Assembly (NCBI GenBank): GCA_013178275.1
Contig: JABLWZ010000006.1
Coordinates: 1-64,000 of the forward strand
Origin: Bacillota bacterium
GTDB taxonomy: Bacteria > Bacillota > Ch66 > Ch109
Direction of reading: 5' to 3'
Length of the DNA stretch: 64,000 nucleotides
The notes under the pieces are model-generated. The model was given only the letters and a program-made list of their open reading frames with translations, searched no databases and was not told the origin of the DNA. The position numbers and the translations under genes were made by a program. Positions 1 through 9,063 of the stretch are shown piece by piece; the first letter of the stretch is position 1, and each line of letters begins with the position of its first letter.

Positions 1-55
1 TCTACCACTACGGGCTCAAGGCACCAATAAAGAATCGACCTCGCTTCGCCAGCCG

Positions 56-3000
56 CTAAAGAACTAATTCGATATAACCCATTTTCGTTCCTCTGATGGT
101 GCCGCCGCAGGCGGCATGGGAATCTACCATGTAAATATTGTTGCTGTTGTCCCACCAGTAGTTTAAGGTCTGGCCAGATGGGTCGGTACTGGAGGTGACC
201 CTCCCCGCCCCGTCGTAGTCATAATTGTACTGGTGGCTGTCTTCGTCCGTCACCCCGGTGAGGTTGTTGGCTTCGTCGTAGGTATAGCTAAAGAATCCTC
301 CGTTATCCAGGGTCTTTTTGCTGAGGCGGTTGGCCCGGTCGTAGTCGTAGTAAATCTCTTTGCCGTTGGGCAACGAGACTCGGGACAGCAGTCCCGAGTA
401 GTTGTATGTACTGGTTGTGTTTTTGGTCAAGGGGTCGGTCAGGGTGTCGAGCTGGTTCAATACGTTGGGTACGTAAATGTATTTATAGTTATTGTCTGAG
501 CCGCTGGCGCTCCTAGGATCGCGGGTGGCGGTCAGGTTGCTCACCCCATCGTATTCGTAATAGGCGCTGTGTGACAATGGATCGGTGACCTGGGTCAGCC
601 GGTTCAGGTCGTCGTAGCTGAAGCTGGTGGTGTGGTTCAACGGGTCGGTGACGCTGGTCTGGGTGCCGATGTCCTCGTTGTAGGCATAGCCGACCTGTTT
701 CCCCAGGGGGTCCTGGGATACGGTCATGTAGTTCCCAGCGGTGTTGTAGGTGTATTTTGTGGTGCTTTTCGGTACCAGCTTGATGCAGTCGAAATATACT
801 TTTCCTCTCCCCTCCAAAACCCCTTTCACTTTACACTTCACAGCGTTCGCCGGTGCATCGGCCAGGAGAGTAAGCTGAGTAAAATCATCGATGCCGTCCT
901 CTTCGTCGGAGTCCTCCTGGGTACCGGTCAGTTTACTGGTCTGAAGAGGGGTGCTGATCAAGGCGCCCGAGCTGTCATAATACTCCAGCTGCAGGTAAGC
1001 CCCGGTGCCCACGACATTCTCGGGCCTGACCATACCCGAGAGGGTCAGCGGTTCTCCACCGTATACCGGGACATCCTGATAGAAGGCGTAAGTCCCGCTG
1101 GTGGTCTTGTTAATCATCCCGGAATAATCATTTCCCCAATGTTTGACGGCGCTTTGTGTCATAGCACCACTCGAAGTCCAGAAGGATAAAGGTTGCTCAA
1201 AACTGCTGTTTTCCACTGAGTTGAACCCGCTCAAGCTGTATCTATCTTCGCCATCTTCTAACTGTACCCCGTCAAACCATGCGGTCCCGGTCGCGTTAAC
1301 CATTCCCACTTTGACTATGGGATCAGTCGCCCCATAATTCGTTATCACCAGCGGCACGGTACCGCTACCCGAGCAGTATATCCGTTTGCTGACAGAGCCA
1401 ACGGTCAATTCTACATAAGCCCCTCCATCTCCAGGCCCGGGCTGAACGTTTTCAACCTTGATGTCTGCCTTGAGGGTTAAATAACTGCCATCAGATGTAC
1501 ATGTCTGATATAGATATCCACTCTTGGATGTATCGCTGGAGGTCAGCTTTAAGGCCCAGTTCCCATGGGAGTAAAACCCTTCGCGGCTAAGGGTCAGATT
1601 AAAGTTGGTTGATTTAGGCCAATAAACAAACACGTTCTCTTCAGAGTTATATAATTCGAAACTTCCATTTTCTAATACATTGCGGGTGTTAGACACCCCG
1701 GGGCTGCTCTGCAGCAGGTTTCCGTACTGGTCGTAGAGCTTGCCGTTCGCTTCCTTGCAGCTGTTGGCGGCCGAAAGCATGTTGCCCCAGTTGTCGTACT
1801 TGTAGGAGGTCTTTCGGCCCGAGCCATCGGTATACACCTCCAGGTCGTTGTTGTCGTCGTAGGTCATTTCCTCCACGATATCGTATTCGGCATCACCGTC
1901 GATGGTGGTGGTGATCTTGGTTACGTTTCCACGGGTGTCGTATTCGTATGACTTTGAGCCTTTGGCATCCTCCACCTTGGTCAGTTTATTTCCAGACCAG
2001 GTATACTGCCAGCTGTGGTCCAGGGCGTCCGTTAACTCCTCCAGGTTGCCGCTGCTGTTATGGGTATAGGTTGTGGCGACCTCTCCCGGGTCGGTGACGG
2101 TGGTGACAAGCTTACCGTCCTGGGTCGTCTGGCTGTACAGGGTGGCGTACTGTTCCTCCCGCTCTAACAGCTGCAGCTCGTACAGGTTGGCCCCATTTCC
2201 CGGGGCATTGGTCAGGTAGAGCCGCCAGTAACGGTGGGCGCCTTTGTCCCCCCAGGTTCGGTAGTGCCAGCCGGCGCCGTCGGGAACGAAGTCGGTGGCC
2301 GCATCCGACCAAGCGGTGCCGTTATCCGAGTACTGGACCTTGTAGCTGCCGGCGTTGCTGCCGCCGGAGTATATGCCCGCCTTGGTGTAAGCCTTAGCGT
2401 TGCCCGCCCCTAGGTCGGCACTCAGGTAGGCCCCGGCCGCGGAGGTGTCGGTATTCCAGCCGCAGCCGCCGGAGCTCGACAGGGTGTCGTCGAAGTTGCA
2501 GAGCAGCAGGGTGGCCGCATCGGCCTCCGGGACGCTGGAGGCGGTCAGGAAGGACTGGGCCCAGGCGTTATTTATGGAGATTCCCAAGCTTTGCTCCGCG
2601 TTTAGATCGACCATCTTCACTGCGTCGGTTACCCCGTTCGACGGGTAACTGCTGCTGGCATAACCTCCCGGGTATACCTTGAATGGAGCGTCTGGGATAT
2701 TAATATCTGTGTTATTCAGATGTATGACCAAACCGTTGTTGATCCGATACCAGAGGTGCATTCCCGCCGGAAGGTCGCCGTATGCCTGGGTCAACTGCGC
2801 GACCGCCCAGGCAATAGTATCGCCGGGGTTAAAAGACAGGGTATCTGATGTGTACATAGTTACGGGGGTACCCTGATATTCTTTATAAAACCGAAGTTTA
2901 TCGTAGCTGGGGTAATAACCGAGCCAATACCGATTGTAGTTATCGGCCTGGATGGTTAATAACATGGCGGCGTTAGTACGATCGAACGTACTCGCCTGGT

Positions 3001-6000
3001 CAGGCTTCCAGAAACCGCTGGCGAACCAGTCGTTAGGCAGCGCGTTGGCCAGGGTGTAGTACAGGAAATCGGCGTTTCTGGTCCCCCCGCCGATGTGCCA
3101 GGGGGTAGCGTATGCCTTCTGTTCAAGCTGAAAACCATCGGCATAAAAAGTTATAGCTTGCGTACCGTTAGCACGAACATATATCCTGGCGTTCACCCCG
3201 GTCGCCCCAAAAGTGCCTGAAACCATATATCGCGTCCAGGTGCTGGTTAATGTTATTCCCGTTAATGAATTGTCTTTAATGTGACCGTTTGATGAATCTA
3301 TTTCTCTTAAATACAAGTTTACAGTCCCAGTTCCCTTCAACCAGACGCTTGCTGTATAAGTTATAGAGGCGGTCACGCTCGTGGAAGTTGTTCCCGCTCC
3401 CTCATAAGCAACAGTCCCAGGAGTCACGACTTTTAGACTGTAGCTTCCGTTCCAGGCCTGTTCATTACTCCTGGTCATAGTCGCACTGGAAATAGATAAA
3501 AATCCGGTGGTATTAGTTTCAACGCTTGACTGGTTGGCGGCCAACAGGTTGGTCGTAGCTTCGGTTATATGTACCCCATTGCCAAACTTCCCGCTTTCAT
3601 AACTGGGAGCGCCGATTGCCACTTCGGTTCCGTCGCTTTTGTACTTACTGGTCGCGCGGGTGAAGACGGCGGAGGTTTCAAAGGTATTGTTATCCACGAT
3701 CTTATCGGGGTTGAACGCGGTCAGTCCCGATTGGCTTAGCATGCCCGTGGTCGGGTCCTGGTCGACGTAAAACTCAAGTTCGCTCAATCCCGCTCTCGCT
3801 CCCGGGGTGTTAGTCAACAACAGCCGCCAGTAGCGGTGGGCTCCGTGATTAGCCCACGTTTTGTAGTTCCAGCCGGTAGAGCTGGGGACCAGGTCGGTGG
3901 CGGCGGTCTGCCAGATGCTGCCGTCATCCGAGTACTGTACGTTATATTTCCCGATATAGCCGGACGCGCTGGCGTAAATCGCCGCCTTGGTATAGGCCTT
4001 GGCGTTGCCAGCCCCTAAATCCGCTGTTATAAAGGCCCCGGCGGTCGAGGTATCGGTGTCCCAGCCGATGGTGGTGATGTCGTTGTCCACCGCCTGGGCG
4101 GCGTTGAATACCGTGATCCCCGACGGGCTCAGGGTTCCGGCGGCCGGTTCATGGTTGGAGCTGCTGCGGGCGTCCAGAACCTTCACCAGCTTCCCGCTGG
4201 GGGTGAACACGAACTGGGTTACCCGGTCCAGCGGGTCCCGGAAGCAGGAGAGCCGTCCGTTTCCGTCGTACGACAGCTCGACCCCGTTGTCTTCGGGATC
4301 GGTGACGCTGGCCAGCCTCCCGCCGCTGTAACCGAATGTGAAGCTGCGGCTGTCGGGATCGGTTATGGCGGAAACTTTTCCGTTCGCATTGTAGGTATAG
4401 GTGAGGTCTCGGCCCGAGGGATCGCTGAGCTGGTGGAGTCGGCCGCTGCCGTCGTAAGTATAGGTGGTGGTGTTGCCGTGGCGGTCCACGGCCTGGGTTA
4501 GCTTGCCGTTGGTGTAAGTATACACGTTCTGCTTTTTATCGGTGATGGTAAAGACGCTGGATGAGGTTTTCTCCATGGTGAGGTAAATGCCCGGCGGCGC
4601 GTAATACGAACTGCCCCATATCGTGAATTCGTGTGCGGAGCCGTCACCTTCGGTATATATCACGACGTCATCATCAATACGTTCTTCGACGCTGGAGGAG
4701 GAGCCTAGATGCCAGCCGATCCCCAGGGGGCCGTCCCTGCCGTCGACCGAGTTGTAAGTGATGCTCTCCCCGATGGCCAGGCCCCGGCCGGGTATGACGA
4801 ACAATGGCTTGCTCAGCACCGTGTTCAGGTTGTAGGTATTGGTGGAGACGGACCAACCTCCACCCAGGCTGCCGCCGGTATAGTTGTAATAGGCTTCGAT
4901 TCCGTTACCAGCGCCAGTACTCTCCGTCAAGACGATGGTGGGGTCGACGGTCACCGGGTAAACGGCGTCTCGGAGCCAGTAAGGGTCTATTGATAGATTC
5001 ATATTACCTTCGTCGGTGAGCTCCAAAATCACATTGTCGCAGTAACCGCCCCGGCTGTCCACAGCATACGGTTTTTCCAGGCAATATAAGGGTTCATCGG
5101 AACCTAATTTATAAAATTTATAGGTACTGTCGTCACCTTTGACGTAGTTGCTGTTGGCCTTATCAAACTCGAAACTGAAAGAGTCTATTCCGGTGTAACG
5201 CTTCAGGATGATCGACTCTTTGACCCTGGTCTTTTCTACTGTGTACAGCAAATCGGTCTCGGGATAGATATTTGGGTACAAGATGCTGTTTTTAGCTATC
5301 TCGCCGACAGCCGGCGCTGCATCCTTCAGCTTGACGCTCAGGCCGGTTTCTTGGTAATCGAACCGCATCAGCCCGCCGCCGGCGTTGGGAGCAAAACCGA
5401 CGCTGAAAAGGCCGGCCTTATTCTTTATGGGGAACATGTTTGCTGTCCCGTTTAAGGCGGATGCGCTCATGGTTGTACCTGGAGAATAGACACTCTCGGA
5501 AACAGTGGCGGGTTCCGACATTTTTTCTACGTTGGCGGCATCAAAGACAAGATAATTGGAGTCATCGGTCGATGAGCTGGAAGCGGCATCGTCTCGAGGC
5601 ACGAATGGTTTACGGGGGGTGCTGGGGGGCAACTGAGGTTCGTTTTCTTCGAGGTCTTCTGATAGTTTTTCACCCTTAGGCCAGGTTATCACCTCTTTTA
5701 TAAACACCCCGTTTTGGTCGGACTTTACCGTCCCGAGAGCCGAAGGATCGAGTGGAACAGCCGGGAATAAGGTTTCCCGCACATTGTAGACAGAGTCGAC
5801 CACCGAGTAGACATCCTGGGTAACGCTGGGGATTGTGTCGTTACGGCCATAGACGGACTCGATAACGCTCTCTTCTTGCACATCGGATACGACGCTGCTG
5901 GTCCCATTCTGGGCGGTGTTCCCGCTCTCTTCGCCAAACGCGGATAAAGGCAGTCCTGACAAGGCGATGATTACCGACATGGTTAAGGCGATGCTGCGAA

Positions 6001-6031
6001 ATACCCTGTGTAATAACCTCGTTAATACCAT
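56..6031 (-). CDS. Giant secreted RHS/YD-repeat protein with discoidin modules
   Basis: This 1991-residue protein starts with a signal peptide (basic start, then a hydrophobic run to about residue 33), so it is probably exported. A DUF6531-like entry segment near residues 400-450 leads into YD repeats (many xYxYDxxGRL and xxxTDP motifs) in two blocks, the second running to the C terminus. Between them lie two F5/8-type (discoidin) carbohydrate/surface-binding modules; the second is split by about 400 residues of LamG/CBM-like sequence. More Gly/Ser-rich jelly-roll-like modules follow near residues 1480-1730. The RHS core and any toxin tip expected at the C terminus are missing. A G-rich ribosome site lies upstream of the ATG. 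The family builds beta-cage shells around toxins or cell-surface fibres; the role here is unknown. Confidence 0.85.
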   Translation of the reverse strand: MVLTRLLHRVFRSIALTMSVIIALSGLPLSAFGEESGNTAQNGTSSVVSDVQEESVIESVYGRNDTIPSVTQDVYSVVDSVYNVRETLFPAVPLDPSALGTVKSDQNGVFIKEVITWPKGEKLSEDLEENEPQLPPSTPRKPFVPRDDAASSSSTDDSNYLVFDAANVEKMSEPATVSESVYSPGTTMSASALNGTANMFPIKNKAGLFSVGFAPNAGGGLMRFDYQETGLSVKLKDAAPAVGEIAKNSILYPNIYPETDLLYTVEKTRVKESIILKRYTGIDSFSFEFDKANSNYVKGDDSTYKFYKLGSDEPLYCLEKPYAVDSRGGYCDNVILELTDEGNMNLSIDPYWLRDAVYPVTVDPTIVLTESTGAGNGIEAYYNYTGGSLGGGWSVSTNTYNLNTVLSKPLFVIPGRGLAIGESITYNSVDGRDGPLGIGWHLGSSSSVEERIDDDVVIYTEGDGSAHEFTIWGSSYYAPPGIYLTMEKTSSSVFTITDKKQNVYTYTNGKLTQAVDRHGNTTTYTYDGSGRLHQLSDPSGRDLTYTYNANGKVSAITDPDSRSFTFGYSGGRLASVTDPEDNGVELSYDGNGRLSCFRDPLDRVTQFVFTPSGKLVKVLDARSSSNHEPAAGTLSPSGITVFNAAQAVDNDITTIGWDTDTSTAGAFITADLGAGNAKAYTKAAIYASASGYIGKYNVQYSDDGSIWQTAATDLVPSSTGWNYKTWANHGAHRYWRLLLTNTPGARAGLSELEFYVDQDPTTGMLSQSGLTAFNPDKIVDNNTFETSAVFTRATSKYKSDGTEVAIGAPSYESGKFGNGVHITEATTNLLAANQSSVETNTTGFLSISSATMTRSNEQAWNGSYSLKVVTPGTVAYEGAGTTSTSVTASITYTASVWLKGTGTVNLYLREIDSSNGHIKDNSLTGITLTSTWTRYMVSGTFGATGVNARIYVRANGTQAITFYADGFQLEQKAYATPWHIGGGTRNADFLYYTLANALPNDWFASGFWKPDQASTFDRTNAAMLLTIQADNYNRYWLGYYPSYDKLRFYKEYQGTPVTMYTSDTLSFNPGDTIAWAVAQLTQAYGDLPAGMHLWYRINNGLVIHLNNTDINIPDAPFKVYPGGYASSSYPSNGVTDAVKMVDLNAEQSLGISINNAWAQSFLTASSVPEADAATLLLCNFDDTLSSSGGCGWNTDTSAAGAYLSADLGAGNAKAYTKAGIYSGGSNAGSYKVQYSDNGTAWSDAATDFVPDGAGWHYRTWGDKGAHRYWRLYLTNAPGNGANLYELQLLEREEQYATLYSQTTQDGKLVTTVTDPGEVATTYTHNSSGNLEELTDALDHSWQYTWSGNKLTKVEDAKGSKSYEYDTRGNVTKITTTIDGDAEYDIVEEMTYDDNNDLEVYTDGSGRKTSYKYDNWGNMLSAANSCKEANGKLYDQYGNLLQSSPGVSNTRNVLENGSFELYNSEENVFVYWPKSTNFNLTLSREGFYSHGNWALKLTSSDTSKSGYLYQTCTSDGSYLTLKADIKVENVQPGPGDGGAYVELTVGSVSKRIYCSGSGTVPLVITNYGATDPIVKVGMVNATGTAWFDGVQLEDGEDRYSLSGFNSVENSSFEQPLSFWTSSGAMTQSAVKHWGNDYSGMINKTTSGTYAFYQDVPVYGGEPLTLSGMVRPENVVGTGAYLQLEYYDSSGALISTPLQTSKLTGTQEDSDEEDGIDDFTQLTLLADAPANAVKCKVKGVLEGRGKVYFDCIKLVPKSTTKYTYNTAGNYMTVSQDPLGKQVGYAYNEDIGTQTSVTDPLNHTTSFSYDDLNRLTQVTDPLSHSAYYEYDGVSNLTATRDPRSASGSDNNYKYIYVPNVLNQLDTLTDPLTKNTTSTYNYSGLLSRVSLPNGKEIYYDYDRANRLSKKTLDNGGFFSYTYDEANNLTGVTDEDSHQYNYDYDGAGRVTSSTDPSGQTLNYWWDNSNNIYMVDSHAACGGTIRGTKMGYIELVL
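99..116. repeat. Perfect GC-rich inverted repeat inside the 3' end of the RHS gene
   Basis: A 7-bp perfect inverted repeat (TGCCGCC, three-base loop, GGCGGCA) sits about 45 bp before the RHS stop codon. The protein stops looking like YD repeats at this point and ends in an unrelated tail, so the repeat may mark a rearrangement breakpoint. It has no T-run and is not a convincing terminator. Confidence 0.4.
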
Positions 6032-6323
6032 CGATATTACCCCCTGCCGCGATCGCGGAAATCTGTACTATGTGCCTTAAAATATAATTTTAGAGGCCTT
6101 CGGCGCGAGCGGCAAAGGGTTTATTGCGACAAGGTGATGTTGGGTTCGATATTAATCGACTATTGTCAATTCCTGAATATAACTATTGGCCGGCAGTTAT
6201 ACTCTTTATTTATAACATTCAGGTCTGACACTGTCGAATATTTATATATGTTTGTTGCTAATTAACAACTGCTTATATTATGGTTAATACTATTTAACAG
6301 ATGTGGTACAGTTGGTGTCCAGC

Positions 6324-6353
6324 TTGAAATTTTGTGTAACTCTGTGGTATAAT
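6324..6353 (+). promoter_or_regulatory. Sigma-A type promoter of the c-di-GMP riboswitch/yvyF
   Basis: TTGAAA at 6324-6329 and TATAAT at 6348-6353 are separated by 18 bp. Transcription would start near 6360, just before the riboswitch. This is a good vegetative promoter match. Confidence 0.7.
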
Positions 6354-6369
6354 ATTTTATAATCATATA

Positions 6370-6452
6370 TTTGGCAGCGTATCTGAAAGGATACTACGCA
6401 AAGCCACGGGCCTAAGGCTTTTAGCTATGGCAGCCGGGTTGCCATGAGATCG
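6370..6452 (+). ncRNA. Cyclic-di-GMP-I (GEMM-I) riboswitch aptamer
   Basis: The aptamer has the hallmarks of the GEMM-I class. A P1b hairpin (GTATC/GATAC, 6379-6394) presents a GAAA tetraloop at 6385-6388. The joining segment ACGCAAAGCC follows. Next comes the canonical 11-nt tetraloop receptor, CCTAAG at 6411-6416 with TATGG at 6426-6430. The third helix is GGCA-GCCGGGT-TGCC at 6429-6443. The class binds c-di-GMP. Here it lies between a good promoter and an intrinsic terminator, ahead of the flagellar gene yvyF, so it probably controls read-through. A diguanylate cyclase at 30.6-32.0 kb could supply the ligand. Whether the ligand turns expression on or off cannot be read from the sequence. 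Confidence 0.93.
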
Positions 6453-6469
6453 AGTGTATTTCATGTATA

Positions 6470-6498
6470 AATCCGCTGTTGATAATGGCGGGTTTTTT
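6470..6498 (+). terminator. Intrinsic terminator acting as riboswitch expression platform
   Basis: AATCCGC (6470-6476) pairs with GCGGGTT (6488-6494), including one G-U pair, and a run of T follows. It lies 18 nt past the aptamer and about 90 bp before yvyF, where a riboswitch-controlled terminator belongs. Confidence 0.8.
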
Positions 6499-6587
6499 GT
6501 TCCGCTGGCGGAAGGTTTTAAGGGGGACTTTCCGATGCCGGCTGTGCAATTTGGCTCTGGCCTTTTCTAAAGCCTTAGCGTCAGTCA

Positions 6588-7052
6588 ATGCGAAAGGGGG
6601 TGACTCAGATGGACTTCCGCAACTGTATCGAATGTGGGGCCCTGTTCCGGTTCGCCGGGAAGAGCCGGTGCCCGAACTGCATCGCGGCCGAGGAGAAAGA
6701 GTTCGCCGTTGTTTATGCCTACGTAAGTTCGCATAAGGGGGCCAGCATCGACCGGGTCAGCGAAGCGACCGGGGTGAGCACCAGGAAGATCATCCGATTC
6801 CTCCGCGACGACCGCCTGTCGTCCTACGAGATCGAGGGCGAGGGCTGGGAAACCTGTTCCCGCTGCGGCAGGCCGATCTACACCCAGACGCTGTGTGAAA
6901 GGTGCACCCTCGAACTGGCCAAGGAGATCTGCGGGAACGCGGGGCAGCAGGCCTATATCGACAAACCTCATTCACACCCATGGGCCCCGGATGTTCACTG
7001 CCCAGCTCAAGAGGACGGTTTGAGTGTATCCTGGCGTGTGGTGTGGTTGTGA
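6588..7052 (+). CDS. yvyF: Flagellar-operon zinc-ribbon protein YvyF
   Basis: The 154-residue product matches the YvyF (TIGR03826) family, usually found beside flgM/flgN in flagellar operons. An N-terminal zinc ribbon (CIECG...CPNC, residues 14-32) is followed by a helix-turn-helix-like middle (about 45-80) and a second Cys cluster (CSRCG...CERC, about 91-107). The ORF opens at 6588, but the in-frame ATG at 6609 (MDFRNCIECG) has a GAAAGGGGGTGA ribosome site about 7 nt upstream and is the likelier start. The family is presumed to regulate flagellar gene expression; its mechanism is not established. It is alone here, on the opposite strand to its neighbours, and under the c-di-GMP riboswitch, which links motility to c-di-GMP. 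Confidence 0.85.
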   Translation: MRKGVTQMDFRNCIECGALFRFAGKSRCPNCIAAEEKEFAVVYAYVSSHKGASIDRVSEATGVSTRKIIRFLRDDRLSSYEIEGEGWETCSRCGRPIYTQTLCERCTLELAKEICGNAGQQAYIDKPHSHPWAPDVHCPAQEDGLSVSWRVVWL

Positions 7053-7079
7053 ATTTAACTTAATACCATAATAATAACG

Positions 7080-7125
7080 GGAGACGTAAGGTTGTTTCAA
7101 GGGCCTTGACGTCTCCTTGCCTTTT
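7080..7125 (+). terminator. Terminator after yvyF, possibly bidirectional
   Basis: GGAGACGT (7080-7087) pairs with ACGTCTCC (7109-7116), extended by an inner AAGG/CCTT pairing, and a CCTTTTT tail follows. It lies between two converging genes and could serve both. Confidence 0.7.
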
Positions 7126-7178
7126 TGATGACATTGGCTTTATCCCACTCCGCCAGCATACTGTCTTTTTTCCGGTCC

Positions 7179-7736
7179 TTACTGCTTCAGCTTCACCGGC
7201 CCCACCCTCGCCACCTCTTTTTTCAGGGTGAGGCTCTGGTTCGCCTTGGGGTAGAGCAGGTTTTCCGCGGACTGGATGATGGTTATTTCCACTGGATACG
7301 GATAAGCGGTCGAGTCGATCTCGATTATGTCTCCATTCTTTACCGCTATAACCAGCTCTTTCTGTGAAAAGTCGCCTGCCGCCTTTCCGTTGACCTTCAC
7401 CGTCAGCCTCTCCAGGGATGTGTAGTCCAGGAGGCTGAGTGTCATGGACGCGTCCCCCCGATCGATTCCGGGGGCCTGAACCGGCACCGCCTTCGATCCC
7501 TCATCCACTTTCCCGGTATCGTCGGTGCTGCCTGGAACCGGTGTGCTGCTCGGCGCGGCTTTTTGGGAGACCTGCTCCCCCAGCGTCTGGTTGAGCCCCA
7601 TGTAAAGCCGAAAGGGGTCGTTGGTCATCAGCAGCTGCACCGTGACCAGGGCGACCAGCCCGATGACGGACACCCTCAGCACCCACGAACCGATACGGTC
7701 CAGCCAATAAACCTGTGAACGTCTTTTCCACTGCAT
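7179..7736 (-). CDS. Membrane-anchored hypothetical protein
   Basis: I do not recognise this 185-residue protein. It has a basic N terminus and one membrane segment at about residues 20-38. A Ser/Pro/Thr-rich linker (about 60-85) leads to a C-terminal, probably beta-rich domain of about 95 residues, predicted to lie outside the membrane. The gene begins 52 bp downstream of the flavoprotein gene on the same strand, so the two may be co-transcribed. No catalytic motif is visible. Confidence 0.6.
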   Translation of the reverse strand: MQWKRRSQVYWLDRIGSWVLRVSVIGLVALVTVQLLMTNDPFRLYMGLNQTLGEQVSQKAAPSSTPVPGSTDDTGKVDEGSKAVPVQAPGIDRGDASMTLSLLDYTSLERLTVKVNGKAAGDFSQKELVIAVKNGDIIEIDSTAYPYPVEITIIQSAENLLYPKANQSLTLKKEVARVGPVKLKQ

Positions 7737-7788
7737 AATAAACCCTCCCCACTTGTTCCTAACACAAGCTATGAGAGGGTCTGGGTTT

Positions 7789-9063
7789 TTATTCCTTTTT
7801 TGCTGCGGCTTTTCCAGCCAGGAAGCCGGTGGAGAAAGCCGCCTGCAGATTGTAGCCGCCGGTGTAGCCGTCCACGTCGATCACCTCACCCGCGAAGTAC
7901 AGTCCCTTCCACAGCTTTGAAGCCATGGTGCGGGGATCGATCTCTTTTACCGCCACCCCTCCCGCGGTCACGATCGCTTCTGCTATGGGTCTCGAACGTT
8001 CGGTGGTCACTGACAGGTCCTGCAGCAGGCCGCCCAATCGCTGCCTCTCTTCCCGGGTGACCTGGTTGGCCGGCTTTTCGCCTACGATCCCGCTAAGCTC
8101 CACCACGACCGGGATCATGGCCCGGGGAAGGAGTCCCCCCAGGCTGTTTTTAAACTGTTTTTTCCCGGCGGCTGTGAGGTCGCGCTGAATCCGCTGGTCG
8201 AGCTGCTGCGGGGACAGCGCTGGCTTCAGGTTGATCGAGAGCCTCACCACCCGGGACCGCTTCCTCCACACCTGGCCGATGTACCCGCTCAGCGACAGGA
8301 TGATCGGACCCGAAACCCCGAAGTGGGTAAACAGCATCTCACCGAATTCCTGCCCCAGGAGTTCTTCTCCGGCATAAGCCTGCACCTGCACGTTTTTCAG
8401 GGTCAGCCCCTGCAGGTCCGGCACCCACCTTTCCCGTGTCTCCAGGGGAACCAGGGAAGGGCGTAGGGGGACCACGGCGTGTCCCAGGTCCTTTGCCCAC
8501 TGGTAACCGTCCCCGGTGCTGCCGGTCAGGGGATAGGAAGCTCCCCCGGTCGCGATGATGACCGCGTCCGAGGTATACTCGGCGACCGAAGTCAGCACCC
8601 CGGTCACCCTTTTTTCTTCCCGGTCGACCAGCAGCTTTCTGACGGGTTCTCCCAGCCTTATATCAACCGCCGGTTTTTTTGTATACCGCTCCAGGGCCTG
8701 CAGCACGTCGGAGGACCGGTCGCTGGCGGGGAATATCCTTCCCCCGCGTTCCTCCTTGACCTCCAGGCCCATTTTGCCCAGCAGTTCTATCAGGTCCTGG
8801 TTGCTGAAGGTGTTCAGGGCGCTGTAAAGAAAAGCCCCATTGCTGGGGTAATTGCCGATAAACTCTTTTATATCACGGCTGTTGGTGATGTTGCACCGGC
8901 CCTTGCCGGTTATCAGGAGCTTGCGACCCAGCCGGGGGTTTTTCTCCAGGAGCGTCACCCTCGCGCCATCCCGGGCCGCCGTACCGGCCGCCAGCAGGCC
9001 GGCCGCTCCTCCACCCACTACCAGTACTGTTCTTTTTTCCCTCGATTCTTTTATTACCGCCAC
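7789..9063 (-). CDS. BaiN/HI0933-family FAD-dependent oxidoreductase
   Basis: The 424-residue protein belongs to the HI0933-like flavoprotein family (BaiN/RdsA). The N-terminal dinucleotide-binding motif GGGAAGLLAAG lies near residues 17-27, and the family signature GKGRCNITNS lies near 53-62. The FAD-contacting C-terminal end reads GEVIDVDGYTGGYNLQAAF. Some family members reduce bile-acid intermediates, but most have no known substrate, so I assign only the class. The start overlaps the end of larB by 10 bp, indicating translational coupling. Confidence 0.85.
   Translation of the reverse strand: MAVIKESREKRTVLVVGGGAAGLLAAGTAARDGARVTLLEKNPRLGRKLLITGKGRCNITNSRDIKEFIGNYPSNGAFLYSALNTFSNQDLIELLGKMGLEVKEERGGRIFPASDRSSDVLQALERYTKKPAVDIRLGEPVRKLLVDREEKRVTGVLTSVAEYTSDAVIIATGGASYPLTGSTGDGYQWAKDLGHAVVPLRPSLVPLETRERWVPDLQGLTLKNVQVQAYAGEELLGQEFGEMLFTHFGVSGPIILSLSGYIGQVWRKRSRVVRLSINLKPALSPQQLDQRIQRDLTAAGKKQFKNSLGGLLPRAMIPVVVELSGIVGEKPANQVTREERQRLGGLLQDLSVTTERSRPIAEAIVTAGGVAVKEIDPRTMASKLWKGLYFAGEVIDVDGYTGGYNLQAAFSTGFLAGKAAAKKE

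Noticed and set aside
6232..6238. Perfect 0A box (TGTCGAA) between the RHS gene and the riboswitch promoter
   Set aside because: A 7-base match is expected several times by chance in 64 kb, and neither neighbour is a known Spo0A target.
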